Assembly: GCA_022360095.1 (NCBI GenBank)
Contig: JAKSDK010001243.1
Coordinates: 1 to 64,000, forward strand
From: Phycisphaerales bacterium
GTDB lineage: Bacteria; Planctomycetota; Phycisphaerae; UBA1845; UTPLA1
Length of the DNA stretch: 64,000 nt
Reading direction: 5' to 3'
The notes below the pieces were generated by a model that was given only the letters and a program-made list of their open reading frames with translations, had not been told where the DNA came from and did not search any database. Positions 34,374-43,778 of this stretch are shown here, one piece after another (position 1 is the stretch's first letter; each line of letters begins with the position of its first letter). Both the position numbers and the translations under genes were made by a program.

Positions 34374-34943
34374 GTGGAAGATTCGAAATACGACGCGACG
34401 CAGATCCTTCTTGACATGAATGCCGGAGACCCGTCGGCCTCGGAAAAATTATTTCCTATCGTCTATCACGAACTGCATCGGCTGGCGAGTTCTCACATGC
34501 GCCGGCAGCGATCCGATCATACCCTCCAGCCCACCGCACTTGTCCATGAAGTTTTTCTTCGACTTGTCGATCAGGCCAAGTCCACCTGGAAAGACCGGGC
34601 TCATTTCATGGCCCTGGCGGCAACGGCCATGCGACAGATCCTGATCAAACATGCGCGAGGCAAGAATACGGCCAAGCGAGGCGGAGGCTGGAATCGGCTC
34701 ACGCTGGATGAGGCGGTCACACCTCACGAAAACAAGACATTGGATCTCATCGCACTGGACGACGCGTTAGTCAAACTGCGCGAACTGAGCGAACGGCAAT
34801 GTCGAGTCGTTGAGCTCCGGTTCTTCTGCGGCATGACCATTGCGGAAACGGCAGAGGCATTGGGACTGGGCTCCACGACGGTTGAGGACGATTGGCATAT
34901 GGCACGAGCGTGGCTCGCGCTTGAACTGCGAGAAGGCGCGTAG
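34374..34943 (+). CDS. ECF-like sigma factor of the kinase-linked planctomycete group
   Basis: The 189-residue protein starts with GTG at 34374. It shows the group hallmarks: ATQILLDMNAGDPSASEKLFPIVYHELHRLASSHMRRQRSDHTLQPTALVHEVFLRLV in regions 1-2, AHFMALAATAMRQILIKHARGK, and a region 4 with RVVELRFFCGMTIAETAEALGLGSTTVEDDW. In relatives this gene is followed by a Ser/Thr kinase beginning near MNPERHQ. Here only a broken remnant of such a kinase follows, so the sigma factor appears orphaned. The alternative ATG at 34345 is out of frame. Confidence 0.88.
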   Translation: MEDSKYDATQILLDMNAGDPSASEKLFPIVYHELHRLASSHMRRQRSDHTLQPTALVHEVFLRLVDQAKSTWKDRAHFMALAATAMRQILIKHARGKNTAKRGGGWNRLTLDEAVTPHENKTLDLIALDDALVKLRELSERQCRVVELRFFCGMTIAETAEALGLGSTTVEDDWHMARAWLALELREGA

Positions 34944-34945
34944 CC

Positions 34946-35223
34946 GTGAATCCGGAACGCCACCAACGAACTTCTGAAATCTAAGCGACGGCCCGCAACT
35001 CTCCGAATCCGATGCTCGAGCCTATCTGGGAAACGTCTGCGCGACCGATTCCGATTTACGCCGTGATGTCGAGATACTGCTGGCACAAGACACATCCGCA
35101 TCACATTTGCCTCAGACGGCTCAAGTGAAGGAGGATTTGGAACGAATCGCGGCCGAAGTTTTCCGCAACGGAGAAACGCCGGGCTCCGTCGACAAGACTC
35201 TGACCGCCGTCAAAAAAATTTGA
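34946..35223 (+). pseudogene. Remnant of an ECF-associated Ser/Thr kinase gene
   Basis: GTG at 34946 begins VNPERHQR, the usual opening of kinases encoded after this ECF group, but stops after 12 codons (TSEI then TAA). A different frame directly downstream continues with LSESDARAYLGNVC and DLRRDVEILLAQD, the conserved pre-kinase leader of the same proteins, and ends at TGA 35221 after another 40 codons. The kinase domain and everything after it are gone. The pattern, a frameshift plus loss of the 3' part, indicates a decayed gene. Confidence 0.7.
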
Positions 35224-35310
35224 TCGACTTCTATGAATCCAGCGACAGATCGAGCGATGCCCTGCCCTATCACAAACGACCGCAGCGACACGGCGACCAT
35301 TAAGGCAAAC

Positions 35311-35751
35311 TTACGGACACGTGGCGCCGCTCAGCAGATGCGTCACGAATTCGTCGATATCATTCAGGTCAAGACCGCCAATGCCGTCAACATCGGCACA
35401 GTCGCAGTTCGGACCGATGCCGAAAAAGCAGTCAACAAAAGCCTGAATATCAATCCCGGTGATCTGAAGGTCCTGGTTCACATCGGCCAGACACTCACAG
35501 TCTTCACCCCCGGCAAAGGCAACGGACCAGAAACCGCCCGCCAATTCGAACCCGCCGCCGGCGATCGGCATGTCGAACGACGACGCATCCGTCTGCCCGA
35601 TCGTGCCGGCCAGCTCAAAGGTCCCGCCGGTGCTGACCATCTGCCCACCGCCGTCGACGGTAAGCCAGTCGATCGTCATCGAGCCGGCATGCGCCCCGGA
35701 AACGACAAAAGAAATGAACGAGCCTATCGCAATGAATAAACATGCACGCAT
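35311..35751 (-). CDS. Small secreted protein with dockerin-like tail
   Basis: The 146-residue protein has a signal peptide (MRACLFIAIGSFISFVVSGAHA). A beta domain follows with MTIDWLTVDGGGQMVSTGG and FELAGGFWS, a pattern repeated in many planctomycete exported proteins. The last 60 residues hold two calcium-loop units (ADVNQDLQITGID and ADVDGIGGLDLND) like a dockerin. GGAGGAATCC precedes the ATG. It is the last gene of a three-gene minus-strand operon that also encodes the metalloprotease and the fibre-like protein. Confidence 0.75.
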   Translation of the reverse strand: MRACLFIAIGSFISFVVSGAHAGSMTIDWLTVDGGGQMVSTGGTFELAGTIGQTDASSFDMPIAGGGFELAGGFWSVAFAGGEDCECLADVNQDLQITGIDIQAFVDCFFGIGPNCDCADVDGIGGLDLNDIDEFVTHLLSGATCP

Positions 35752-35769
35752 TGGATTCCTCCATTCAAG

Positions 35770-37341
35770 CTAGTCACCAATGGTCACATTGTCTCCGGAC
35801 GGCACCGTAAGAGTGACGTTCTTGTTGATGATCAGATTCTCGGGATAAATTCCATCCGCAATGACGATGACTCCGCCGACCGGCACGTAGTTCACGCCTT
35901 CGCCGACGGTGCGGAAGGGGTTGGAACTTGAGCCGTTGCCGCTCAACGGATTGTTCCAGTCGACATAAACCGGATCGAAGCAAGTATCCAGACATGATCG
36001 GCTGTCACGATGCGCCGTAATCGACGCAACGGACCGGGAGCCGAAAGTCGTGCTGGCACATCCAATAGACGAACACATGACGCCGCAATCAGCATCGGGA
36101 GGACCGCCCGTGCAACAAGTCGGATTTCCCATCGGGCAACCTCCATTGTTGCAATGACACGCACTCCAGTTATGACCCAATTCGTGTGCGGTCAGAATCG
36201 TGCGCTCGGTCAAATTCATGCTGAAACGCGACTGGGACAGACCGAACGATCCACTCCCCCCGCTGCAGTTGGCAATATTCACATTGCACATCACGCCGAC
36301 AAACGCGCGTCCCACGAACGTGTCGTCGAGATCCTTTCCCGTCATCAGATGATTGACGTCGCTGGGAAGCAGCGGAAACGCGTTCCACGAATCCATAAAC
36401 TCACACAAAAGCGTACTCGAATTCGTCGACGTGTACGGATCGGGCTCCACAATCCTGACGATGATTCCGGTCATGGCGTAACAGATGTCCACCTGATTCT
36501 GATAAATCAGCCCGACCTGGTTCATCACCATCTCGATGTCACGGACGGTATTCTCGATGGAAGCCCCGTTGCTCATGAAGAACTCAAAGTCCGCGTCAAA
36601 TGCGATTTCGGTGCGCCCGGCGATTCCCCCCGAACCCCGGATCTCAGCATCGACGCCTTCCTGTTGGGGCGCGGGTTCTCCCTGTGGCGGCATCCGATGT
36701 GTTTCGACCATGCTGCAGGAACCGTTTTCGCCAAGAAGATCGGATGCTCGGTACACGGTGTACAGATCGGCCGGTGCATCCGGAATCATGGCCTTGACCG
36801 GCTCGATCGACCACAGTTCGCCATCCGCCGCGTGTACAATCGCGTGGAGACGGCCTTCGACGACGCTGGCTGCGACGTGTGTTTCGTTTTCATTCGCAAA
36901 ACGGCCGCGATAAGTGGAAACAGGCGGGAGGGCCACATCAACAAACGCTCCGGTGCCGTCGGGAACAAGCACCCTGAACCCAGGATCGCGCATCGAATGG
37001 GCATGAAGCCGGAGCACTTTCTCCTCACCGCTCAACCGCACACGAATCCTCTCGGTCGCCGTCATGTCGATGCGCTGAAGATCAAGATCGGCGAGCCCCT
37101 GCAATTCCAGAAGGCGCTCCTTGTATCGCTTTCGCTGTTCGGAGCTAAGACTCCCCGCATCGGTCGCTTCCATACGATCGACCGCGGTTGGACGGCGATC
37201 GGCCGCACCGACCGACCTGTTCCTCTCTGATTTCGGATGGACCTGGGCGCTGACGATTCCACCCATCAAACAAACAAGCAAGGAGACACTTGGCAAAAGT
37301 CGGTGAAGTTCATTGATCGTGTTCACAGTCATTCTCCTCAT
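35770..37341 (-). CDS. Secreted zinc metalloprotease, reprolysin-like
   Basis: The 523-residue protein has an N-terminal signal region (LLPSVSLLVCLMGGIVSAQ), a prodomain of about 200 residues, and a protease domain with the zinc site HELGHNWSACH (first His near residue 386) and a Met-turn CGVMCSS about 30 residues later. This is the M12B/M84-like arrangement; Ser replaces the usual Gly in the HExxHxxGxxH motif. The domain is Cys-rich. The final 60 residues (NPFRTVGEGVNYVPVGGVIVIADGIYPENL) look like the beginning of a beta helix cut short by the stop. Two ATGs, at 37341 and 37332, are possible starts. It follows the fibre-like gene by six bases. Confidence 0.82.
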   Translation of the reverse strand: MRRMTVNTINELHRLLPSVSLLVCLMGGIVSAQVHPKSERNRSVGAADRRPTAVDRMEATDAGSLSSEQRKRYKERLLELQGLADLDLQRIDMTATERIRVRLSGEEKVLRLHAHSMRDPGFRVLVPDGTGAFVDVALPPVSTYRGRFANENETHVAASVVEGRLHAIVHAADGELWSIEPVKAMIPDAPADLYTVYRASDLLGENGSCSMVETHRMPPQGEPAPQQEGVDAEIRGSGGIAGRTEIAFDADFEFFMSNGASIENTVRDIEMVMNQVGLIYQNQVDICYAMTGIIVRIVEPDPYTSTNSSTLLCEFMDSWNAFPLLPSDVNHLMTGKDLDDTFVGRAFVGVMCNVNIANCSGGSGSFGLSQSRFSMNLTERTILTAHELGHNWSACHCNNGGCPMGNPTCCTGGPPDADCGVMCSSIGCASTTFGSRSVASITAHRDSRSCLDTCFDPVYVDWNNPLSGNGSSSNPFRTVGEGVNYVPVGGVIVIADGIYPENLIINKNVTLTVPSGDNVTIGD

Positions 37342-37347
37342 CTCAAA

Positions 37348-39309
37348 CTATTGGAGACTCACCAGGACGAGCACCAGACCGGTCCCTGCTTCGAGCGAAC
37401 TCATGGCTTTCCCGATGATCGCGCCCTGGGCGCGTGTGTGGTCGGCGACCGCCATGCCATGCCCCGGTGTTTCGGAAGTGGTGAGCAGATCGCCGGGGCG
37501 AATGGGTCCGGATGTCGCGTCGCACAGAGTCCAGACACGACCGCTCATGGCGACAGGCGGCGCATCTTCATGTCCGGGAAGATTGCCGAGCACGATGCCG
37601 ACGGAAAGACCGTTTGCACCGCTGACCACACCGGCGACGCGCCGGTTGTAGGCGCCGCGCGCAAGGCGAAGCGATCCCGGATGATCCGGATCAATTTCCA
37701 CCACCGTCCCGGGCTCGACCGCTTCGCGAACTGGGAACTTTTCGGCCAGGTCGGCCCCCGTAATCCTGAGCACTTTGGTGGACGTCACGCCGTTGGAGCC
37801 GTTCAGGAAAATGGTGTTGTCTCCCGTGCTGTCCTTAAGAGTCAGAACCGCGCCTTGGCCCGAACCGTCCAGTCCGCTGATGAGGCTGACCGTTGACGTG
37901 CCGTTCGGCGTCAGAAGCTCCACCGCCCCGCCCAGAACATCGAACAGGCGCGCCTTCCCGCCGACGTCGAGTTTTGCGGCCGGCGACGTTGTCCCGATAC
38001 CGACAAGACCGGTCTCATCGATACAGACCATGACGTCGTTCGTCGCCTGATTCGCGGCCGATCCGTATCGAATTTCGAAGTCGGGCCCCACGGTCGCGTT
38101 CGATGTGCGTCGTCCGATGGTCCACTTGTCCTCAAGCAGTCCCGCCCCATCCGTCTCGCCGAACGCCAGGGTGGATCCGAAGGTGCCGCCCGCGCTGCTG
38201 TACAAACCCAGCACCGCGTCCGCATCCTCGACGATGATGTCCTCGTTGTTTAATGCGGTCGCATTCAACGAAAGAGAGTTCTCACGGACATGCGCCCGGC
38301 CCAAGGGAGATGTCGCACCAATACCGCAGTGCCCGCCCTCATTAATTCTGACTCCCTCAGCTGCACCGGGAGCGCCGGCGGTCGTGCCTGCAACGATAGA
38401 GATCCCGCTGTCAGCAAACCGAATGTCACGACGATTCCCGTTGGCGCTGGTGGCGATGAGTCCCGGCGCACCCTGGGGTGTGGTAATCCGCACTTTCTCC
38501 CCGCTGCCCGTATCGACATCGAATCGGGCGGTTCCGATGACGTGCAGCAGATCCGTTGGCGATGTCGTTCCGATGCCAACCCTACCGTCGTGCCGAATGC
38601 GCATCTTCTCTTCGAGGTCATTGGACGCGACGTTCGAAGGATGCGTATAAAAAGCGATACCCTGACGATCCACGTCGTCCCCCGTCTGCAAAGCGGCCAT
38701 AGCCGCGCGTCGCGAGTTTGGGTTGTTTCCGAAACCGATGGACGCAAAGACGTTGCCCTGACCTGCACCGGTAACGTTGTCCGTCAGAAGAAGATTGTCC
38801 TGGTCGCCGGGTGTGGAGCTCAGATCAAAAAGCGTATCCGTATCGATTTGCAACGCCGCTTTCGGGTCCGCCGTACCGATGCCGACGTTGTCGGCGGCAT
38901 CCACGACAATCCCACGAGTCTGAAGCGCGTAGGGCACGGGCGTCGCTTCCTGTCGCGGCAAAAGTGGCACGCCTTCGACGGTGATCTCAAGCCAACGACA
39001 TTCGTTACTGAATGCCCCGGCGCCGAAATCCAGCTTGATGGTGAAAAGACCTTGCGAGACCGCAATGGGCGATGGATTGCCCCCCATACCATCGAACGTC
39101 AAGGTGGGCCCGATCTGACTCCCGCCGACCTCCGCATCCCAAAGCGTGAAAATGAAATCAAACGAGCCGTCAGCAGGCGTCCCGCCGTCCACGAGCCGCC
39201 CCTGATAGGTAAAGGCCGTACCCAACGGACCCGCCGTCACATGTTGAACCCCCGGACCGCACAAGATCAGCAGAATTGAGGTCACAAAGGCAAGTTTGCA
39301 GTGTTTCAT
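37348..39309 (-). CDS. Secreted fibre-like beta protein
   Basis: GGAGGATACTC precedes ATG 39309; the 653-residue product starts with a signal peptide (LAFVTSILLILCGPGVQHVTAG). The N-terminal 130 residues (AFTYQGRLVDGGTPADGSFDFIFTLWDA) form a domain common in exported planctomycete proteins. The rest repeats VGIGTTSPxxxLxV segments, the pattern of trimeric phage tail-fibre and endosialidase-chaperone-type shafts. The C-terminal 150 residues (ITGADLAEKFPVREAVEPGTVVEID and GRVWTLCDATSGPI) resemble fibre caps. It is probably an extracellular adhesin or stalk and is the first gene of the three-gene operon. A longer frame to 39474 has no ribosome site. Confidence 0.78.
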   Translation of the reverse strand: MKHCKLAFVTSILLILCGPGVQHVTAGPLGTAFTYQGRLVDGGTPADGSFDFIFTLWDAEVGGSQIGPTLTFDGMGGNPSPIAVSQGLFTIKLDFGAGAFSNECRWLEITVEGVPLLPRQEATPVPYALQTRGIVVDAADNVGIGTADPKAALQIDTDTLFDLSSTPGDQDNLLLTDNVTGAGQGNVFASIGFGNNPNSRRAAMAALQTGDDVDRQGIAFYTHPSNVASNDLEEKMRIRHDGRVGIGTTSPTDLLHVIGTARFDVDTGSGEKVRITTPQGAPGLIATSANGNRRDIRFADSGISIVAGTTAGAPGAAEGVRINEGGHCGIGATSPLGRAHVRENSLSLNATALNNEDIIVEDADAVLGLYSSAGGTFGSTLAFGETDGAGLLEDKWTIGRRTSNATVGPDFEIRYGSAANQATNDVMVCIDETGLVGIGTTSPAAKLDVGGKARLFDVLGGAVELLTPNGTSTVSLISGLDGSGQGAVLTLKDSTGDNTIFLNGSNGVTSTKVLRITGADLAEKFPVREAVEPGTVVEIDPDHPGSLRLARGAYNRRVAGVVSGANGLSVGIVLGNLPGHEDAPPVAMSGRVWTLCDATSGPIRPGDLLTTSETPGHGMAVADHTRAQGAIIGKAMSSLEAGTGLVLVLVSLQ

Positions 39310-39568
39310 GAGTATCCTCCTTATAGAAAGATTCAAACCAAATCCCGAACGTTCGATCTCAGGAGAAAGTCCGGTGTCCGCTCCCTCTCTCGATTTGAGC
39401 AGACCCATAGGGAGATAAAGTCCAGCCGCGCGATGCGCGCTTCGAAATCCCAAAAAATAAGATTTCTGATGCAAGACAGCCTGTTTCGACTGGCGAACGA
39501 ACGCGATCGTTGCTCAAACGATCGCAATCGCGTAAACTATTACCGTTACAGACCTTTTGGAAAAAACC

Positions 39569-40204
39569 GTGTCCGGAGATCAAGACAAACTGGAATGCAT
39601 CCGGCGTGCGATCGGCGGCGATCAAGTTGCGCTGACTGTTTTGCTGACGGAATCGGAAACGCGTTTGCAGAGCCGGCTCAGGCCGAGAATGCCTGCGGAC
39701 CTCCGCAGCACGCTGGATGTCGACGACCTCTTGCAGGAAATCTATTCCGACATCTTTCGCAACATCGAGAGGTTTGAGCCGCGCGGTGAGGATTCGTTCG
39801 ACCGCTGGGTGGCCACCATCGCGCTGAGGCGTCTTCGGGCAGAGATTCGTCGCCATCGTGCCGCGAAGCGTGGGGGCCGCTGCACGCCGGTGCGACACGC
39901 CGGAACCGTCGCGGATGAATCAACGGTCACGCTCCTGAATCTCATCGAAGCGTCGGATCGCTCCCCAAGTCGGACTGCGGCCGGAAGCGAGGCCGTGGCC
40001 GCAGTGGAGGCGGCGATGGGGCTGCTCCCGGAAAACTATCGCGCAGCCGTGCGGCTGGTCTATTTGGAAGGCAGTACGGTCGCGGAAGCGGCCCGGGCAT
40101 TGGGTCGTTCGGAACGGGCGATTCACAATCTCTGTCACAAGGCCAAAGAGAAGCTGCGGAACATGCTTGGGCCGCAATCGCGATACCTGAGCAGTTCGGG
40201 CTGA
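39569..40204 (+). CDS. ECF sigma factor upstream of a kinase-TPR gene
   Basis: The protein has 211 residues from GTG 39569, which has GGA at a proper distance; a TTG at 39557 is the alternative, and no ATG is available. Region 2 is DLRSTLDVDDLLQEIYSDIFRNIERFEPRGEDSFDRWV and region 4 is LPENYRAAVRLVYLEGSTVAEAARALGRSERAIHNL. The long region between them (about 90-135) is typical of planctomycete ECF factors that regulate, and are regulated by, the adjacent kinase. The kinase gene begins 76 bases downstream. Confidence 0.83.
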   Translation: MSGDQDKLECIRRAIGGDQVALTVLLTESETRLQSRLRPRMPADLRSTLDVDDLLQEIYSDIFRNIERFEPRGEDSFDRWVATIALRRLRAEIRRHRAAKRGGRCTPVRHAGTVADESTVTLLNLIEASDRSPSRTAAGSEAVAAVEAAMGLLPENYRAAVRLVYLEGSTVAEAARALGRSERAIHNLCHKAKEKLRNMLGPQSRYLSSSG

Positions 40205-40280
40205 CGATTTCTGCAAATCGATGCGATTTTGGAAGGGGCATTTCGCATCCTTCCTCTTAAGCGTCCATCGGGATTCTGCC

Positions 40281-43200
40281 ATGAAGGATGAGTCCTCCAT
40301 AACCGCAAAGAAGAACGAACGTGTCCGGCGAACCATGGATGTCGTCCGCGACGTCGCCACGCGTCGAATGAACGGAGAGGCCCTCAGCGATGCGGAGATC
40401 ATGAATGCGCATCCGGAACTATTGCCGGAACTGAAACAGCAGCTTCGGACACTGGGGCGCGTTGAGGCGGGCCGTCACGATGCAAAAACGGAGCCGACGG
40501 TGACCACGGAACCCCACGATGCTCATCATGCCTCAGCCGTGCCGTCATTATCCATTCCAGGCTATGAAATCCTCGCCGAGCTGCACCGCGGTGGACAAGG
40601 TGTGGTCTATCGGGCGATTCAAGCATCAACCAAGCGTGAAGTCGCCATCAAAGTCATGAAAGAAGGACCATTTGCCGGGCACACCGACCGAGCCCGTTTC
40701 GATCGCGAGGTCCAGATCCTCGGGGGCCTGGACCATCCGAACATCGTCACCATTCACGATAGCGGCTCATCCGCCGGCTCCTCCTATTTCGTGATGAACT
40801 ACGTCTCCGGTCCGTCGCTTGACGAATACGTCCAGCAAACGAAACCATCCGTCGAAGAAACGCTGCGCCTCTTCGTCGTCATCTGCAGAGCCATGAACGC
40901 CGGGCACATCCGAGGTATCATTCACCGCGACCTCAAGCCCAACAACATCCGCATCGATCCCGAGGAGCAACCTCACATTCTGGACTTCGGACTGGCACGC
41001 GACACCAGTGAACACAGCGCCCCGTTGATGACGGTCACAGGCCAGTTCGTGGGAAGCATGCCGTGGGCCAGCCCCGAACAGGCCGAAGGCATTCCCGGAA
41101 AAATTGACATTCGAACCGATGTCTATTCGTTGGGTGTGATTCTTTATTATTTACTGACCGACAAATTTCCGTATGAGGTCACCGGAAACATGCGCGACGT
41201 ACTCGACAACATCCTGTACGCCGAACCGTCCAGACCCGGTACCATTTGCAGAGAAATAGACAATGAAGTCGAAACCATCATCCTGAAATGCCTCGCCAAA
41301 GAGCCGGAGCGGCGCTATCAAAGCGCCGGAGCATTGGCCGATGACATCGAACGCTATCTGACCCACCAGCCGATCCTGGCAAGGGCCCCGAGTACGGTCT
41401 ACCAACTCAAAAAACTGATCGTCCGACACAAGTTACCCGCGACACTCGTGATGATGTTGTTTGTCCTCATCGTGGGTTTCGCCATTGGCATGAGCATCCT
41501 GTACAGCCGGGCGACGTTTGCCGAGCAGCAAGCCCGTAATGAAGCAGGCACGGCCAACGCCATCAGCGATTTCCTGATCCAGGATATGCTTGGATCGTCG
41601 CCCCACCGGGTTACACAAGGACGGCTGCCCAGCGTTGAGGAATTACTGGAGAACGCATCGGCACGCGTCGAGTCCTCTCTCGACAAACCCCTGATCAAGG
41701 CTGCCGTTCTTTCTGCCATCGGCAATGCTTATCTGAGTTTTGGGCGGAATCAGATCGCGGAGAAGCACTTGCGCGGGGCTGTCGAAATCTACGAGCACGA
41801 ATACGGAGAACGGCATCCAAAAACCATACTCGCTCGCATCGCGCTCATGCATTCACTGTTTCGACAGAATAAGCGAACTGAGGGAATGCAGTTGGCTGAA
41901 GAAACGTTGGTCCTTGCAAACGACGGACTCGGAGAAAACCATAAAATGACCCTTCAGGCTGCCGACGAGATTGCTTTCGCATGGGCGCTCGGCGGAAAGA
42001 TCGACGAGGCCAAGGCCCTCTACGACCGGACATTTCAACGGCGATGCCGAGTCATGAGCGAGGACGATCCGGCGACCTTGTCTTCGATCGACCAATGGAG
42101 CACCGTGCTCCGGGCCGCCGACCGAACCGAAGAGGCCGAGCGTTACGCGCGCATGTGCCTTGAGCGATTACAGCGCAAGTTCGGCCGGGAGAATTCGTGG
42201 ACGGTGGATGCCATGGTTCGGCTGGGCGAACTACTATCAGATCGCGGCCGGCTTACGGAGGCTGAAGAAATTCTGGTCGAAGTCTGCGAAACCTGTCGAA
42301 ACGCCTTCGGTCCGGACGACATGAAAACCCTGAACGCCGGGATATCCCTCGCTCTACTTTTCAGACAGCAGGAACGAATCGACGACGCGACTGTCCTCCT
42401 TCGACGCATCGAAACGGACAGTCGGCGCGCGCTCGGCGATGATCACCCGACCAGACTAAAGGCGATGCAATACTTGGGGAGTGTCCTGTGGCGCAAGCAG
42501 CACTATGCCGAAGCCCTCACCGTTGAAAGTGAGCTGCTGGCGTTGCGAAAGAAGCTCTACGGTGACCAGGATGCCCGAACCGCCGTCTCAATGACGTCCG
42601 TGTCCTCGACCCTCCACCAGCTTGGACGATACGAAGAAGCCGAATCCCTGCTTCGTCGGGCACTCGACATTCAACGCCGCAGCAAAGGTGATGTATCCTG
42701 GTACCTGCGCTGGTTGGCCAAAACACTCGTCGCCCAGGGAAAAATGGACGAAGCCCGGCCTTTCGCGGAAGAGCTGCTTGCATTCCGCAAGAAAATGGTG
42801 GATCACCCTGAAGCGGACGCCGACCAACTCGGCATGTACGCTCGGGAGCTTCTCACCATCAGGCCCGCCGACATGCGTAATCCCGGGCTCGGCCTCGAGG
42901 TCGCACGCAAGGCACTGGAACGGAGCTCCGGCCCGAATCATTCCGTTCGCCGACTCTTAGCGCTGGCCTACAACGACACCGGAAACTCAGCCAAGGCCAT
43001 CGAGATCATGAAAGAGGTCCTGGACGCCTGCCCCTTGGAACACTCGCGCGCGCGCGAAATATTCCAAAGGGATACGGTCCGATTCCTGGAGGAGTCCAGT
43101 CAGCCGGAAGCGGCCGAAGAGGTCTACCGAAACACGCTTGTCAGGCGGCGTGAGCAGTATGATCAGAACCATCCTGACATCGCCCAGGCATTGGAAGACC

Positions 43201-43559
43201 TTGGCGCGATCCTGGTCCGGCACGACAAGCTTGATGACGCGGAGCCCATGCTCCGTGAATGTCTGACAATCCGTGAATCCGCCCTATCGCCTGACCACTG
43301 GCTCATCGGTTGGACAAACACGCTCCTTGGCACGCTGCTCACACGCCAGGCCCGTTTTCAAGAATCAGAGCAACTGCTTCTAAAAGGCCACGATCAAATG
43401 CGAGATAACCACAACGCCCCAATCGAAAAACGGCAGGCCGCACTGGCGCGTCTCGTCGAACTTTATGAGGTGTCGGATCAGGAGGACAAAGCGACAAAGC
43501 ACCGAAAACGCCTCCAAGACAGAACAACACCACAGACCCCGCCGCCAACACCGCCATAA
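40281..43559 (+). CDS. Membrane Ser/Thr kinase with long TPR tail
   Basis: From ATG 40281 the protein has 1092 residues. An N-terminal leader with PELLPELKQQLRTLG (about 45-60) precedes a Hanks kinase (about 95-360) with LHRGGQGVVYRA, Lys124, HRDLKPNN (Asp217) and DFG at about 235-237. A transmembrane helix at about 387-407 is followed by roughly 680 residues of TPR-like repeats outside the membrane, of the kinesin-light-chain type with 42-residue spacing (ERHPKTILARIALMHSLFRQ and similar). All kinase residues are intact. It is downstream of an ECF sigma gene and probably senses an envelope signal for it. A longer start at 40221 is possible. Confidence 0.9.
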   Translation: MKDESSITAKKNERVRRTMDVVRDVATRRMNGEALSDAEIMNAHPELLPELKQQLRTLGRVEAGRHDAKTEPTVTTEPHDAHHASAVPSLSIPGYEILAELHRGGQGVVYRAIQASTKREVAIKVMKEGPFAGHTDRARFDREVQILGGLDHPNIVTIHDSGSSAGSSYFVMNYVSGPSLDEYVQQTKPSVEETLRLFVVICRAMNAGHIRGIIHRDLKPNNIRIDPEEQPHILDFGLARDTSEHSAPLMTVTGQFVGSMPWASPEQAEGIPGKIDIRTDVYSLGVILYYLLTDKFPYEVTGNMRDVLDNILYAEPSRPGTICREIDNEVETIILKCLAKEPERRYQSAGALADDIERYLTHQPILARAPSTVYQLKKLIVRHKLPATLVMMLFVLIVGFAIGMSILYSRATFAEQQARNEAGTANAISDFLIQDMLGSSPHRVTQGRLPSVEELLENASARVESSLDKPLIKAAVLSAIGNAYLSFGRNQIAEKHLRGAVEIYEHEYGERHPKTILARIALMHSLFRQNKRTEGMQLAEETLVLANDGLGENHKMTLQAADEIAFAWALGGKIDEAKALYDRTFQRRCRVMSEDDPATLSSIDQWSTVLRAADRTEEAERYARMCLERLQRKFGRENSWTVDAMVRLGELLSDRGRLTEAEEILVEVCETCRNAFGPDDMKTLNAGISLALLFRQQERIDDATVLLRRIETDSRRALGDDHPTRLKAMQYLGSVLWRKQHYAEALTVESELLALRKKLYGDQDARTAVSMTSVSSTLHQLGRYEEAESLLRRALDIQRRSKGDVSWYLRWLAKTLVAQGKMDEARPFAEELLAFRKKMVDHPEADADQLGMYARELLTIRPADMRNPGLGLEVARKALERSSGPNHSVRRLLALAYNDTGNSAKAIEIMKEVLDACPLEHSRAREIFQRDTVRFLEESSQPEAAEEVYRNTLVRRREQYDQNHPDIAQALEDLGAILVRHDKLDDAEPMLRECLTIRESALSPDHWLIGWTNTLLGTLLTRQARFQESEQLLLKGHDQMRDNHNAPIEKRQAALARLVELYEVSDQEDKATKHRKRLQDRTTPQTPPPTPP

Positions 43560-43691
43560 AGCTCGCAATGCCGACTTGGGCCCGATATCTGAAATTCTCA
43601 ACACGGTACGCCGAATGTCTAATAAAACACTTCGGACCTCCTACCAACCTTAGGGGCATCGGCTTATAGCCAAATGGTAATCCCGTAGAAA

Positions 43692-43720
43692 CCGATGATC
43701 ATCGGGACTCGGCCGGAGTC
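43692..43720 (+). other. Two tandem short hairpins in a leader region
   Basis: A perfect 14-base palindrome CCGATGATCATCGG (43692-43705) abuts a second stem GACTC-GGCCG-GAGTC (43706-43720). They lie between the kinase-TPR gene and the exported repeat protein at 43779. A leader element or a terminator without a T-run are the two readings; no riboswitch family matched. Confidence 0.35.
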
Positions 43721-43778
43721 TGAGGATACATCATGAGGAAGTTCCGAGACGTACTCCTGACCGCAAGGGGAATCAACA

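Noticed and set aside
36010..37230. A 406-codon plus-strand frame opposite the metalloprotease
   Set aside because: Shadow of the protease gene, whose zinc motif and signal peptide are convincing.
43661..43778. A cyclic di-GMP (GEMM) riboswitch before the signalling operon
   Set aside because: Some short matches (GCCAAA, GGGAC) were seen, but the conserved core and stem arrangement are not present.
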